DNA of 64,000 nt, from positions 1,178,001 through 1,242,000 of the forward strand of contig NC_031674.1 in NCBI RefSeq assembly GCF_001640025.1. Reading direction: 5' to 3'. A program made the position numbers and the translations under genes. The notes below the pieces were generated by a model. That model was not told the DNA's origin. It saw only the letters and a list, made by a program, of their open reading frames with translations, and made no database searches. Every line of letters begins with the position of its first letter. Positions within the stretch are counted from its first letter, which is position 1. This document shows positions 49,561-59,737 of this stretch, piece after piece. This DNA comes from Sugiyamaella lignohabitans (taxonomy: Eukaryota; Ascomycota; Dipodascomycetes; Dipodascales; Trichomonascaceae).

Positions 49561-50063
49561 GGCTTGGACCGCGGTGGCTAGAATTATCAATCGTGGAACT
49601 CATTCCTCAGATACTGATGGACCATGATACTCTTAATTCGTTAAATTGATAGCTTTTTTGATGCTGCTATGGTTATTAATAAAAGTGAAAGAGTCCTAAC
49701 CGAGGGTTCTAAATCTCGTACTGATTCTGTCAACAATCCTGGTGATCGCAAAAATATTTCTTTGAATTGTAGAAAGCAACCACATTCCCCAGGGATTATA
49801 AGCACTTTAGAAGGTCCGAAGAGGACAATGACAACTCTCTTACGGATCATGCCCTTTGTGACCTGTGACGCTTAAATTAATAGTTCCTCGAGCCTGGATC
49901 TAGTGAGGACTGGTACGGGCGTCTGTTGAATCAGGAGAATACTTCTTGACCACTACGAGTGATTTCTCCTGGCGTCTTACAGGGGTTCTGTTGATACCAA
50001 GGGTGGATCCTACTTTACACTGGGGATCATGACTTTAGGGAAATGCGAGTCCAAGGGTCATAA

Positions 50064-50117
50064 GCTCGCGAAGCGAGCACAACCAGGGTCTGGGGCGGAG
50101 CCCCAGCCGCCGGAGGC
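50064..50117 (-). repeat. GHE module, B type
   Basis: Mirror of 49507-49560; 33 nt after the CorA gene stop. The two may bound a 611-bp unit. Confidence 0.95.
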
Positions 50118-50150
50118 AGTCCTGTAATTAGAATGCTAATGATATTATGA

Positions 50151-53100
50151 TTAGATCTTGTAAATGCGACGGGCGACCCAGAAGCATAGGACGGCCATGA
50201 CGACGAGCAGCGAGCAGATGCCGCCGAACCAGTAGAGGTTGGGCACGTCTTGGCCAGGAACGAGTACGTTCATGCCCCAGAGGCCCGTGATGACGTTCAT
50301 GGGGACGACGATGGTTCCGAGCACGGTGATACGGCCAAGGACATCGTTCATGTCGTTGTTAGCTCGTGTCATGTCGATGTTGATTTGCGCGAGGTAGTTG
50401 GAATGGCTTCGTGCGAGGAGCTTTTCGTAGTGGTTGAGTGATTGAACCATGGTGATGATGTGGTCCTGGATATCGCCAAGATAAAGCGCGATCTCGTTTC
50501 GTGGAGCTACTTCCCATTGCTCGTTACACCGTTTAGAAAAGCCTTTGATGACGTCTGCTTTGTTTCCAAGAAGACGTAGCAGACTCATGACTCGTTTACG
50601 GCATTCGCCAATTTGCCTCAACATATCACCTTTTTGCTTCCATTTGCCTCGGTTACTAATGTTGGTGGATCGGCTGGATGTGGATGTCGACTTGCTCGAA
50701 TCGTCTTCGTCGTCCTCGCTGTCGTCGTCAGAATCGTCTTCACCAGAATGCATCTTCAAAATGGCTTCTTCAATGAGGTTTACATCGTCCTCGATCGACT
50801 CGATCAGTGGTGCAAAACCATCGGTGATGTCGTCGATAAGTGCATACGAGATCCAGTCCGACGAGACATTGAGATAGTCTTGAAGGAGTCGGGCTCTTCG
50901 TCGGACATTGATGGGATGGGCAGTAGGCGCAAAATGGAATGATAAAACTCCTTCGTGGAATACAATAATGTACATGTTGAGTGGTTTCAGCTCGTTGGCA
51001 CGGTCCTTTCGTCGTTTTTTACTGGAAACAGATCGAACAGATGAACCGCGGCGATTTCGCAGCTCGCTGCCACCGCCACCGCCAAATAAGTCTTGGAATG
51101 TTCCACGGGCAGTTCGTGAACTGGAGACGGAATTAATGTTGGGGTTGTTAGAGGTGCCATTACCACCGTCGACTTCGGTCGTCTGACCACGACGGGTACG
51201 TTGTTTTTCGTAATTAGTGTCAATACTGCGGAAACAAACAAGATAATAGTTGCGGAAAAGCTCGACTTTTTCTCTTGTTTCTCCTAGGAAAATGTCTTCA
51301 GTTGTCAACGGGTGAATTCCAAAAGTCTTACTGATGACTTTCATTTCTTCCTCGGTCGGATTCAGAACGTCAAGCCAGAATGGAGACGGGTCGATGTGGC
51401 CATTGGCATGGTTATTGCCATTGCCCATGTTACTGTACGAGGCTTGAGATTCTCGGTGTTCAGCAGGTATGGGACCTCCATTACCTCCAGCAGTAGCAGT
51501 GCTGGAGGTGTTGTTGGGTTGGGTCTGACCATGCTGTGTGAAAGAACTCGGTTGGGCCTGAATATGGGTGAGAGAGGGCGATTGAGGGACTGACGATAAC
51601 GGTTCCTGAACAGGTGTTTGTTCTAAAGTCGATGCATGTGGTGCGTGCTGTTGAGCAGTGTGGGTCGTGGGTTGAGGTGTTTGCGAGGTCACCGGTTGAG
51701 CTGATTGTGGAGTTCTGTTCACCCCGCTCGTCTCGGACTCGGCAGGTTCGTATGCAGGAGTTGAACCTCTGGCAGCAGAATCGAATGGCGAACGATGTGC
51801 TAATCGGGGAGGAAACAAACTGGCAAAAGTTTGACCAGGTTGAAGTAGTCCGGAAATGGTAGGTGAATGGATAGTAGCCTCCATTTCTTCGGAAAAGTAC
51901 GTGAATCTGAAATCCATGGCAGCCTTTTCGTCGACTCCAGGAATGTGTCTATCACCCGATGGGAAAGTTATACGATTAGCATAAGTGTTCATGGCACTGT
52001 TGTTCCTGTTTTTATTCTTTTGTCCTCGAGAATTAGAGTTGGCCCATGGAATCACCCTATGAGGACGCAAACGTCCGCCAGCTGCTTCTGCTTCATTAAT
52101 GGCATACCTGCCACGGTCGGGAATGCCACTGGTGAATGGTGAGACCGATCTCTCGTTATCATCTACCAGTCGACTTGTAGCAAGATCCTCACTGCAAAAA
52201 TCTTCAATGGCTACTGGTCTATTAGCAGCAGCTGCTTCAGTAGCAGAAAGTTCTTTCAATTCTTGCTCAGCAAATTCGGTAAGAATCGATAAATCAGGCC
52301 ATACTTTGGGTCCTCCAGTAGTAGAGTCAGGACGCGGTGAGTCAATAGGATAACATACATCATCTAAAGACGAAGCGTCACTGCCTCGACGAGAAGATGG
52401 TTTCGAATTCAACGATTCAATCTCACTCGAACTATCAGGGAACCCGCCAGCACCACCAGACGCACCACTAGAAAATCCCAGTCGTGAAGGACGATGCGAA
52501 ATAGGTAGAAACTGCTGTCGATAACTGTTACTACGAGCATTGCGACCACCACCATCCACATCATTGTCATCATCATCAATAGCATCTTCATCCACAGCAA
52601 TAGCAAAACTGTCTTCATCACCCTGACCAAGCGATGTATAATCGACAGTTCTATTACCAGCATGAATTACATCTGGAGTATGAGGATGAAGAAGAGGCAG
52701 TTGTGACAACGACCGACGATTCTTGACCCATCGTTCAACCAGACCCTGGTTATTATATCTGTTGCTGCTATTATTCCCATTACCACTGGAGCTAGCACCT
52801 CCACTGGCAAAATTAGTAGCTTTACCAATCATATCAGCGACAACACTCTTGCTCTTGCTCTTATTCTTGGGTCGGTTATTACCACTAGCACCCGCATTAA
52901 TATTGCTGTTGATGATACTGTTGCTATTTTTAGTGATACTACTAGTATTCCCTCCGTGAAGCAGAGACGACCGTTCATCAGCAGCTCGACTCATTTTACG
53001 GTACGTGCTAGGAGAAACACCTGCCATTGACGGACGATGGTCCATAAGATCATTTGATTCCAACGACGAGGTTTCTGCCTCCATACCAGCAGTCGACTGG

Positions 53101-53531
53101 CCAGCAAACCTAGCATTCATAATGCCTCGAATCACGTCGTCTCCACTATTACTCCCCGACCGGCCATTTGCACCAGACCCACCTATAATACCCAGACCCT
53201 CTTCATACTCGTTATACAATGAGCCATTGTCGTCATTATCGACGTTTCTAAAAGAATCTCCGGCAATCTGGTAGTATCCTGTCGATTTATACACACCGCT
53301 CGAGGGTAGCAAGGGGCTTTGATGACCCGCTGACCGGAATCCAGATCCAGCACCCTCGCCATTTTCACCGTCTCCTCCATCTCTGCCACCGTCTCTTCCG
53401 CCATCTCTTCCGCCATCTCTTCCTCCATCGCGAGAACCTCCCACACTGTCTTCAGGAGCATGGCGGCCATGAGGCTCCAAAGCGGCAATGTTGCTAAAAG
53501 TAGATCTTCTAGCCCGTCTCTTGCCGGCCAT
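50151..53531 (-). CDS. CorA-family Mg2+ transporter (Alr1/Mnr2 type)
   Basis: 1126-aa eukaryotic CorA channel; Alr1 imports Mg2+ at the plasma membrane, Mnr2 releases vacuolar Mg2+. The first 650 residues are disordered and Asn/Ser/Gly-rich, including five RDGG repeats near the start. The cytosolic CorA funnel (about 670-1060) contains HPLTTEDIFLGETREKVELFRNYYLVCFR and an acidic insert. The pore has the signature G-M-N at 1086-1088 (TGLWGMNVLVPGQ), with TM1 about 1066-1085 and TM2 about 1099-1120. The tail after TM2 is only a few residues (RRIYKI), unlike Alr1's longer tail, so Mnr2 is somewhat more likely. The opening MAGKRRARRSTFSNIAAL is conserved among fungal members as far as I recall. 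Confidence 0.9.
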   Translation of the reverse strand: MAGKRRARRSTFSNIAALEPHGRHAPEDSVGGSRDGGRDGGRDGGRDGGRDGGDGENGEGAGSGFRSAGHQSPLLPSSGVYKSTGYYQIAGDSFRNVDNDDNGSLYNEYEEGLGIIGGSGANGRSGSNSGDDVIRGIMNARFAGQSTAGMEAETSSLESNDLMDHRPSMAGVSPSTYRKMSRAADERSSLLHGGNTSSITKNSNSIINSNINAGASGNNRPKNKSKSKSVVADMIGKATNFASGGASSSGNGNNSSNRYNNQGLVERWVKNRRSLSQLPLLHPHTPDVIHAGNRTVDYTSLGQGDEDSFAIAVDEDAIDDDDNDVDGGGRNARSNSYRQQFLPISHRPSRLGFSSGASGGAGGFPDSSSEIESLNSKPSSRRGSDASSLDDVCYPIDSPRPDSTTGGPKVWPDLSILTEFAEQELKELSATEAAAANRPVAIEDFCSEDLATSRLVDDNERSVSPFTSGIPDRGRYAINEAEAAGGRLRPHRVIPWANSNSRGQKNKNRNNSAMNTYANRITFPSGDRHIPGVDEKAAMDFRFTYFSEEMEATIHSPTISGLLQPGQTFASLFPPRLAHRSPFDSAARGSTPAYEPAESETSGVNRTPQSAQPVTSQTPQPTTHTAQQHAPHASTLEQTPVQEPLSSVPQSPSLTHIQAQPSSFTQHGQTQPNNTSSTATAGGNGGPIPAEHRESQASYSNMGNGNNHANGHIDPSPFWLDVLNPTEEEMKVISKTFGIHPLTTEDIFLGETREKVELFRNYYLVCFRSIDTNYEKQRTRRGQTTEVDGGNGTSNNPNINSVSSSRTARGTFQDLFGGGGGSELRNRRGSSVRSVSSKKRRKDRANELKPLNMYIIVFHEGVLSFHFAPTAHPINVRRRARLLQDYLNVSSDWISYALIDDITDGFAPLIESIEDDVNLIEEAILKMHSGEDDSDDDSEDDEDDSSKSTSTSSRSTNISNRGKWKQKGDMLRQIGECRKRVMSLLRLLGNKADVIKGFSKRCNEQWEVAPRNEIALYLGDIQDHIITMVQSLNHYEKLLARSHSNYLAQINIDMTRANNDMNDVLGRITVLGTIVVPMNVITGLWGMNVLVPGQDVPNLYWFGGICSLLVVMAVLCFWVARRIYKI
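53373..53432 (-). repeat. 12-bp coding minisatellite (RDGG x5)
   Basis: In-frame tandem repeats near the N-terminus of the CorA transporter. Multiples of 12 bp keep frame, so copy number can vary. Confidence 0.85.
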
Positions 53532-54332
53532 CTCGAACAGTCTCTCTCAGCACTTGACTCGCTGTCCTGATTACTCTTGTTCACGCTGATCTCTCCTAAT
53601 CACTCTTTTAATCACTTCTGATCACTTCTGATCATTAATTTATAAACAGATCCAATCTGGATACTGGATACTGGATACTGGATATCTAACCTGTTAGTAG
53701 CAGATCACTCGACCTCACCTCCCCTGCCCGCTCTCACCTAACAAGAGTCTACTTCACAAACTAACCACCCAAACTCACCACTGAATCAACACTGAACTTC
53801 AAACGATACTGTTGGATCACAACTGAACGTTCAATCACTAAAATAGATTACTCAAACTTCACGAAATCCGACACTTTTGTGGTCCTAAACCTGATCCAAA
53901 GCTAATGCAAATTTGGTATTCATCTAACGAGAAAGCTTATCGAAATAAACCGCTGCTGCTGATGCTGATGCTGATTCAGATTGTCCGCTCATTTACTGAA
54001 AGATCAAAGTCAGATTGAAAACTCAAAGTCAAATGAGCAATAGAAAAATACATAACAGACTCACAAAAAGCGCGCTAACGACCCTACTGTAAAACCGATT
54101 TACCATGCGCACTTGTTCGTCCAAAGAAGCTCATTCCGGCAGCAAGCAGCTGCTGCAACCTGCTCCTCGAGTTTAATTTCCATGCGCAACCACTGCCCGC
54201 CAGCTCCAGCCTCAGGCAGACCTAATGCACCCTGCGGGCTGGTGCATTTCGCCTGGACTTGCTCTTGCCGCCCGGGTCTCTGATCCCCCTACAAACTCTA
54301 ATTTTCCAGCTGACTGTGGCCTGGGGGGTTTT

Positions 54333-54393
54333 GCCTCCGGCGGCTGGGGCTCCGCCCCAGACCCTGGTTGCTCCTCTCGCTTCGCTCGAGTCG
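54333..54393 (+). repeat. GHE module, L type
   Basis: Flank CCTGGGGGGTTTT; a possible partner is 54743-54802. Confidence 0.95.
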
Positions 54394-54742
54394 GGTTTGG
54401 GCGTCCCAGGAGAGCTTGAAATGGGGTTGGTTGGCGGGTGGGAAAGTCTGCAGTTGGGACTGACTTTTATTCGGTTTATCGGTGTTTCTCGCTCTTAGCA
54501 TCCCGTCTGGGCGCATGAATCCCGTGCATTCTGCTGCCTCTGCTGCTGATACCTGGTCTTCCACTGGCCAATAAACCCCCAATAACGCCGTTATCGCACC
54601 ACCGCCACCATCACCACCACCCACTTCGACCCCCGACCCCCGCTCTTCCCGGCAGTCTAGCCCAAAACACCCCAAAACACCCCAAATCACACCCACCAGC
54701 CTCACTCCCACTCCCAAAAGAACCCCACCGTCCCCCCAAACC

Positions 54743-54802
54743 CGACTCGAGCGTAGCGAGAGGAGCCACGGGGTCTGGGGCAGAGCCCCAGCCGCCGGAG
54801 GC
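54743..54802 (-). repeat. GHE module, L type
   Basis: Outward-facing relative to 54333-54393; 470 bp overall. Confidence 0.95.
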
Positions 54803-54932
54803 ACCAGCCCCTCCCCCGCCAACTCAGGGGGTTATTGTTCCCATTCAAACGGGTCCTGCTGCTGCTCATCACTAATTTAACCTTGCATGTGGATCGGCGT
54901 CCAGGGGCGGGGGCGGGGCGGGGGCGGGGTGT

Positions 54933-54987
54933 GCCTCCGGCGGCTGGGGCTCCGCCCCAGACCCTGGTAGCTCCTGCTTCGCAGGAG
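54933..54987 (+). repeat. GHE module, R type
   Basis: Immediately preceded by a G-rich tract that could form a quadruplex. Confidence 0.95.
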
Positions 54988-55315
54988 TCACGGATTCTGG
55001 AGTCATGTGGATTTGGATTGGGATGAGGAGAAACGGGTTTGAGGCTTTTTTTCACGGGTTCAGAGACGGGGAGGCGATGTGGGGTGACCGGGATCCCGGA
55101 TATAAAAATGTCGATCAATTCATTTACCCCATTGAAAACGGCCTTCCCGACTTGCTACGCTTTTAAGTCTAAATTAGCTATACTCTCTGTGCGGTCCTAA
55201 AGACATCAAACCTGGTCTCAAAATACGTGCTACTTTGTGGCCCCGACACCAGGTGCTCAAACTTCATCATACCCCGCTACAAGCATACCAGCAATTAGCG
55301 ACTTTTCAAGGGTCT

Positions 55316-55456
55316 GCCTCCGGCGGCTGGGGCTCTGCCCCAGACCCCATGGATCCTGCTCTGCAGGAGTCCTCTTGACCTCTACCCCGGCGAAACGACT
55401 CGAGCGTAGCGAGAGGAGCAACCAGGGTCTGGGGCGGAGCCCCAGCCGCCGGAGGC
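55316..55456. repeat. GHE composite, R + L (inverted order)
   Basis: R-like 55316-55369 (second hairpin TCCTGC-TCT-GCAGGA), L 55397-55456. Flank GGTC / GACC continues the palindrome. Confidence 0.95.
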
Positions 55457-56102
55457 AGACCCCGACCGCAAGTGGACCCTGAACCCCGGATCGGCGAAGC
55501 CGCGCGAGCGCGTAGGGATGGGGTTAGGGGAGCGCATGTCACGTTCGGGTCTTTATCAAGTGATGATGTGACTAGGATTGCGGTTAGTAGAAATATAAAC
55601 ATACTTGAGAGGGTTGTGTTAGTGAACCGACGTTGGGAATTAGACTACGCCTGCTTGTCACTAGACCGTGTGTGCCGTAACCCCTTGGATTTATATAAGA
55701 TAGACCTGTGTGAAAGCGGGTGTGAATTGAGTGTTACTTAACAACTGCAACTGCGACTGAGACTGCAACCAGGTGCGACATTGCTGACTGGCGCTCATCT
55801 CGTGAACCGATTATTATTTCGCCGCAGATACACCAGGAGACAGCTGCTGCTGGTTATGAGGTTGCCGAGTGGACTCGATTTGAGACTTTTTGTGCGTGAC
55901 ATTGCCAATTGACAGAGACTATTCGAGTCGTATCCAGGCTTGTGGGGTTGTACCAGTATCAGTGGATTAATTTATCTCAACGGCTTTTTTTTTGAGTAGA
56001 ATCGAAGTTGTCATTGGCATTTTTTGTCTGTTGACTGATTGATTGATTGACTGATTGTCACAGGGTGGTTGTTGCGAGTTTGCGGTTCGAGTCACGTTCG
56101 CA

Positions 56103-58961
56103 ATGATTGAGCCGACACAAATTCCCTTGCCCGTGTCGGTCAAGTTTCCCGTGGTGATTACGGGCTTTTTACAGTCGGAACAAACAGAAGTTGTTAAACA
56201 CACGCCGCTGTTCAAGTATAAATACTGGGATTATGTTGAAGAGCCCATTCTTGCTGGCGAAGAGGATGACGATGAAGATGAGGTGGCTGACCAACAGGCT
56301 AACGATAATAATAAACGTAATACTCATGACCCAGGTGCCGGTGCTGATATTGGTCCGGTAGCCACTGGTCCCATTGCTGATAGCGATCTAGAGTCGAATG
56401 GGTTTGATTCGGCTGGTTTAAGAGGAACTAATTCTGGTGGGGAGTCGAAAGAGAGTGCTAAAGAGAGGAGATCTCATAGTCCAGCGAACAGCAGTTCGGA
56501 GCAGAAAACTCGGCGGGTCAAGAAAGAGTTCTTTTCATCGTTTGAAGCGCCTGTTAAAGGGGTTATTGACTCGTTTCTGTTTTGTGTGGGTGATAGAGTC
56601 GATAGTAGCCATCAGCCGGTGGTGTCGATTATTGAGCCCTGTACCCACTCTGTTCAGTATGGTGGGTTATGTGCTTTATGTGGTGCCAGTCTGGATGAAC
56701 AAGATTATACTGAGTTCAACAATACTGACAGGGCTCCTATATCCATGTCTCATGATACCAGTGGGTTAAAAGTGTCGTATAACGAGGCTGAGAGGATCGA
56801 AAAGTCGTCGTCTCAGAGACTATTAGACGAGAAAAAACTGATTCTCGTTGTGGATCTCGATCAGACCGTCATTCATGCTGCTGTCGACCCCACTATAGGA
56901 GAGTGGATGAGAGACGAAAAGAATCCTAATCATGCTTCTTTAAAAGATGTTCGCACTTTTTGTCTAGAAGAGACAGTACCTATGCCACCACGAGCTCGTG
57001 CTAATTCTCCAGATAAACCACTAGTAAATCCACCTACATCACTTTGTTGGTATTATGTTAAACTAAGGCCTGGTCTCGACTCGTTTCTCAAATCTTTGGC
57101 TGAACTGTATGAAATGCATATATACACCATGGCCACCAAGTCATATGCCAAGGCCATTGCCAATATTATAGATCCAGATGGCAAGTATTTTGGAGATCGC
57201 ATTTTATCCCGTGATGATAGTGGAAGTCTGCTGCAAAAGTCGCTTAAACGGTTGTTCCCAGTGTCGACTTCGATGGTTGCGATAATCGATGACCGTGGAG
57301 ATGTGTGGAAATGGAGCAATAACCTGATCAAGGTGGTGCCATACAACTTTTTTGTCGGCATTGGAGATATCAATTCGAGCTTCCTTCCCCAGCGTACTGG
57401 AATTATTGAGTCGTCTATGAAGAAGAAGCGAAATAGTATTACTGCTGGTACTGCTCCTGCCGCTGCAAGTACTACTTCTTCAGCATCAAACACAGATTCG
57501 GTTGATACCACCGACAAGGATGCCAATACAGCGACCAGCCAAGATGTTTCTGGTGATATGGATGTCGATAAAAGCACGACCTCAAACGATAAAGATAGCT
57601 CTGATTCAAATTCCACAGAAACTCCCACAGCCGATGGCGAGTCTAAAATCAAAGGTTACGTCAACGGACTTGAAACCGAAGCCGACCAAGAGGTAGAAGA
57701 GTCGGTCGAACTATCACCTGTTGAGCAGCTGGTGACTATTGGAGGAGGCGAGGATAATGTCGAGCTGCTCAGTGTACAAGCTAGTGAACGGTCGGCATCT
57801 TTAGAAGCACAGCAAATAGAACGTCCTCTGGCCAAACTTCAAAGAGACCTGGATAGAAAATTGCATCACGAAGACTCGGAGTCAACGAAATCCAACAGTA
57901 CCACGCCTAGTTCTTCTCCAGACGGCACTCCCAATAGCAGCTCTACCAATGATGGTAATACCGACTCGAACACACCTGCCACTAGTACTGACGATATCGA
58001 AGATATCCCATCCGACCATGTTTTAAACGATAACGACAATGAGCTAGAGCATCTAGAAAACGCGCTGCGTATGATTCATACCAAGTTCTATTCAGACTAT
58101 GAAGCTAAATCCAATACTAAACTAAAGCATCGCTACCCAGTGGACGACCAAGAGTCGACCCCAGACCTGTCAGAAATCATTCCCCATCTCAAAAGCAAGG
58201 TATTCGATGGATGTGTATTCCTATTCTCGGGAATCGTTCCTTTGGGCCGCAACTTTGACACGTATGACATTGTCCAGTGGGTTCGCAGTTTTGGAGCTGT
58301 TGTTGTTGCAGACCTGATAGACTCAGTTACTCACGTTATCGCCACATCAGGTGGTACATTCAAGGTCCGTATGGCTGCTGGCCACCCGAAAATCAAAATC
58401 GTGTACTCGGACTGGGTGTACGCCTGTATAGCGGCCTGGAAACGAGTGCCGGAAGACGAGTACCTGATCGAAGTACCCGACCCACTTTTCGTGTCTGAAG
58501 GTGGTGAAGAGTCCAACCCGCAAGACCACTGGATCAAAGAGCCCGTAACGCAACCAGAAGAGGCCGTAGTAGAAAAGTTCCGCCAATCGCTCACTGACGG
58601 CGACATCGATTGGGATGAAGCCGATAAAGAGCTCGAAGAGTTCATGGCTTCTGACGATGACGATGATGACGACGAAGACGACGATGGCGATGATGAGACC
58701 AGTGACAATGACGAAAATAAAAACGAGAATATCGACCAGAACGACAATGACGACCGCCATGACAACGAAACCCCCAGCAAACCCGACGAAACGGTCTCGC
58801 GAAAGCACGACCGCACCGACGATTCTGCCGACGAACCACCCTCTTTCAAAACAGCCCGTCTTGATCCCGACGACGCCAACCGCCAAGACGACGACGACGA
58901 CGACGGCGACAGCTACGACGAAGACGAGTTTGCCAAAGAGCTCGAAAACGATCTATTGTAA
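56103..58961 (+). CDS. FCP1: FCP1, RNA polymerase II CTD phosphatase
   Basis: 952-aa nuclear phosphatase that removes Ser2 phosphates from the Rpb1 tail and recycles Pol II. A beta-rich N-terminus is followed by the FCPH catalytic domain with DLDQT (251-255), whose first Asp is the nucleophile, and with YEMHIYTMATKSYAKAI and IIDDRGDVWKWS. A long Ser/Thr/Asp linker carries an insertion. The BRCT domain (about 698-793) contains FLFSGIVPLGRNFDTYDIVQWVRSFGAVVV and IVYSDWVYACIAAWKRV. The C-terminus is very acidic with a final basic patch and ends EDEFAKELENDLL, matching the TFIIF-binding helix of Fcp1. It is larger than S. cerevisiae Fcp1 (732 aa) because of low-complexity inserts. The first in-frame ATG is at 56103. 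Confidence 0.95.
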   Translation: MIEPTQIPLPVSVKFPVVITGFLQSEQTEVVKHTPLFKYKYWDYVEEPILAGEEDDDEDEVADQQANDNNKRNTHDPGAGADIGPVATGPIADSDLESNGFDSAGLRGTNSGGESKESAKERRSHSPANSSSEQKTRRVKKEFFSSFEAPVKGVIDSFLFCVGDRVDSSHQPVVSIIEPCTHSVQYGGLCALCGASLDEQDYTEFNNTDRAPISMSHDTSGLKVSYNEAERIEKSSSQRLLDEKKLILVVDLDQTVIHAAVDPTIGEWMRDEKNPNHASLKDVRTFCLEETVPMPPRARANSPDKPLVNPPTSLCWYYVKLRPGLDSFLKSLAELYEMHIYTMATKSYAKAIANIIDPDGKYFGDRILSRDDSGSLLQKSLKRLFPVSTSMVAIIDDRGDVWKWSNNLIKVVPYNFFVGIGDINSSFLPQRTGIIESSMKKKRNSITAGTAPAAASTTSSASNTDSVDTTDKDANTATSQDVSGDMDVDKSTTSNDKDSSDSNSTETPTADGESKIKGYVNGLETEADQEVEESVELSPVEQLVTIGGGEDNVELLSVQASERSASLEAQQIERPLAKLQRDLDRKLHHEDSESTKSNSTTPSSSPDGTPNSSSTNDGNTDSNTPATSTDDIEDIPSDHVLNDNDNELEHLENALRMIHTKFYSDYEAKSNTKLKHRYPVDDQESTPDLSEIIPHLKSKVFDGCVFLFSGIVPLGRNFDTYDIVQWVRSFGAVVVADLIDSVTHVIATSGGTFKVRMAAGHPKIKIVYSDWVYACIAAWKRVPEDEYLIEVPDPLFVSEGGEESNPQDHWIKEPVTQPEEAVVEKFRQSLTDGDIDWDEADKELEEFMASDDDDDDDEDDDGDDETSDNDENKNENIDQNDNDDRHDNETPSKPDETVSRKHDRTDDSADEPPSFKTARLDPDDANRQDDDDDDGDSYDEDEFAKELENDLL

Positions 58962-59011
58962 TTTCTCTAATTTATAATCTGTATATACTGTACTCTATAT
59001 CTTCGCCCGCT

Positions 59012-59071
59012 GCCTCCGGCGGCTGGGGCTGCGCCCCAGACCCCGCTGCTCCTCTCGCTTCGCTCGAGTCG
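59012..59071 (+). repeat. GHE module, L type
   Basis: 50 nt after the FCP1 stop; hairpin-1 loop TGC. Confidence 0.95.
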
Positions 59072-59452
59072 TTGCGTGGGGGTCCCATGCAGGGGCTGGG
59101 CGATCGTTTCTGGAATAGGAAATAGTTTATTCTTATCTGGCTGCCTTATCGCTGCGATCAGCATTCACCAGCCGGGTACCAACGAGACCTATCGGCTGCG
59201 ACTGGTGCCTGTGAAGGACAGATCAGTCTAGAAAACACTCAGACAACCTTCGAAAGCGTTAATGGCTCCTTGCAACTGCTTATTTATCACTGTTACGGCT
59301 GAATAGGATTCGTGTGGTCACCTGAGAAGGACATTAAACGGCAGCTTTATGGCAGCTCTTCAATTAATAGACTGAGCATTAATTCTCAGACCAGAGACTG
59401 AGCAATCCGCTCAATTGTATTCTTTTTTTTTCTTGAGGGGGGGTCCGACTCC

Positions 59453-59506
59453 CTCCTGCGAAGCAGGAGCCACGGGGTCTGGGGCGGAGCCCCAGCCGCC
59501 GGAGGC
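59453..59506 (-). repeat. GHE module, R type
   Basis: Possible far partner of 59012-59071 (495 bp overall). Confidence 0.95.
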
Positions 59507-59737
59507 AGACCCCTCCCCTCAGTTCTTCCAGAAACCCCAAAACAGGTCTGAATCAGACCCCCAGGCCAAAGAGGACCGAAATGGTTCGTGAAGAGGGTCT
59601 GGGAGGCGGAGCGGCATGGCACCCACTTATCCGCCAGTGGCCGATCGGTAGACAACACCAACAGATCCCGTTATTAACGGTAGCAACCGTTAGAGACTAG
59701 CAACATTTGATTTGAGAGTTACAGAGTTTGAATTGCC

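Larger units (their letters stand above)
49455..50150. other. Convergent intergenic, ERG11 / CorA transporter, 0.7 kb
   Basis: Bounded by two B-type GHE modules facing outward (49507-49560, 50064-50117). The 500 bp inside has small frames but no supported gene. Confidence 0.75.
53532..56102. other. Divergent intergenic, CorA transporter / FCP1, 2.6 kb
   Basis: No gene. GHE modules at 54333, 54743, 54933 and a composite at 55316-55456; a tandem (CTGGATA)n-like run at 53656-53682; a G-rich tract (GGGGCGGGGCGGGGGCGGGG) at about 54908-54930; a CACCCCAAAA direct repeat at 54667-54690. Confidence 0.7.
58962..59737. other. Intergenic FCP1 / PGM3
   Basis: L module near FCP1 (59012-59071) and R module at 59453-59506, outward-facing, with about 380 bp of unremarkable DNA between; then the PGM3 promoter. 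Confidence 0.75.

Noticed and set aside
50250..50441. Plus-strand frames inside the CorA gene and other antisense frames over real genes
   Set aside because: These are shadows of the coding strand; the CorA signature and membrane segments are on the minus strand.
56078..56095. GGTTCGAGTC resembling a tRNA B box before FCP1
   Set aside because: No A box or acceptor stem; the sequence is the FCP1 leader.
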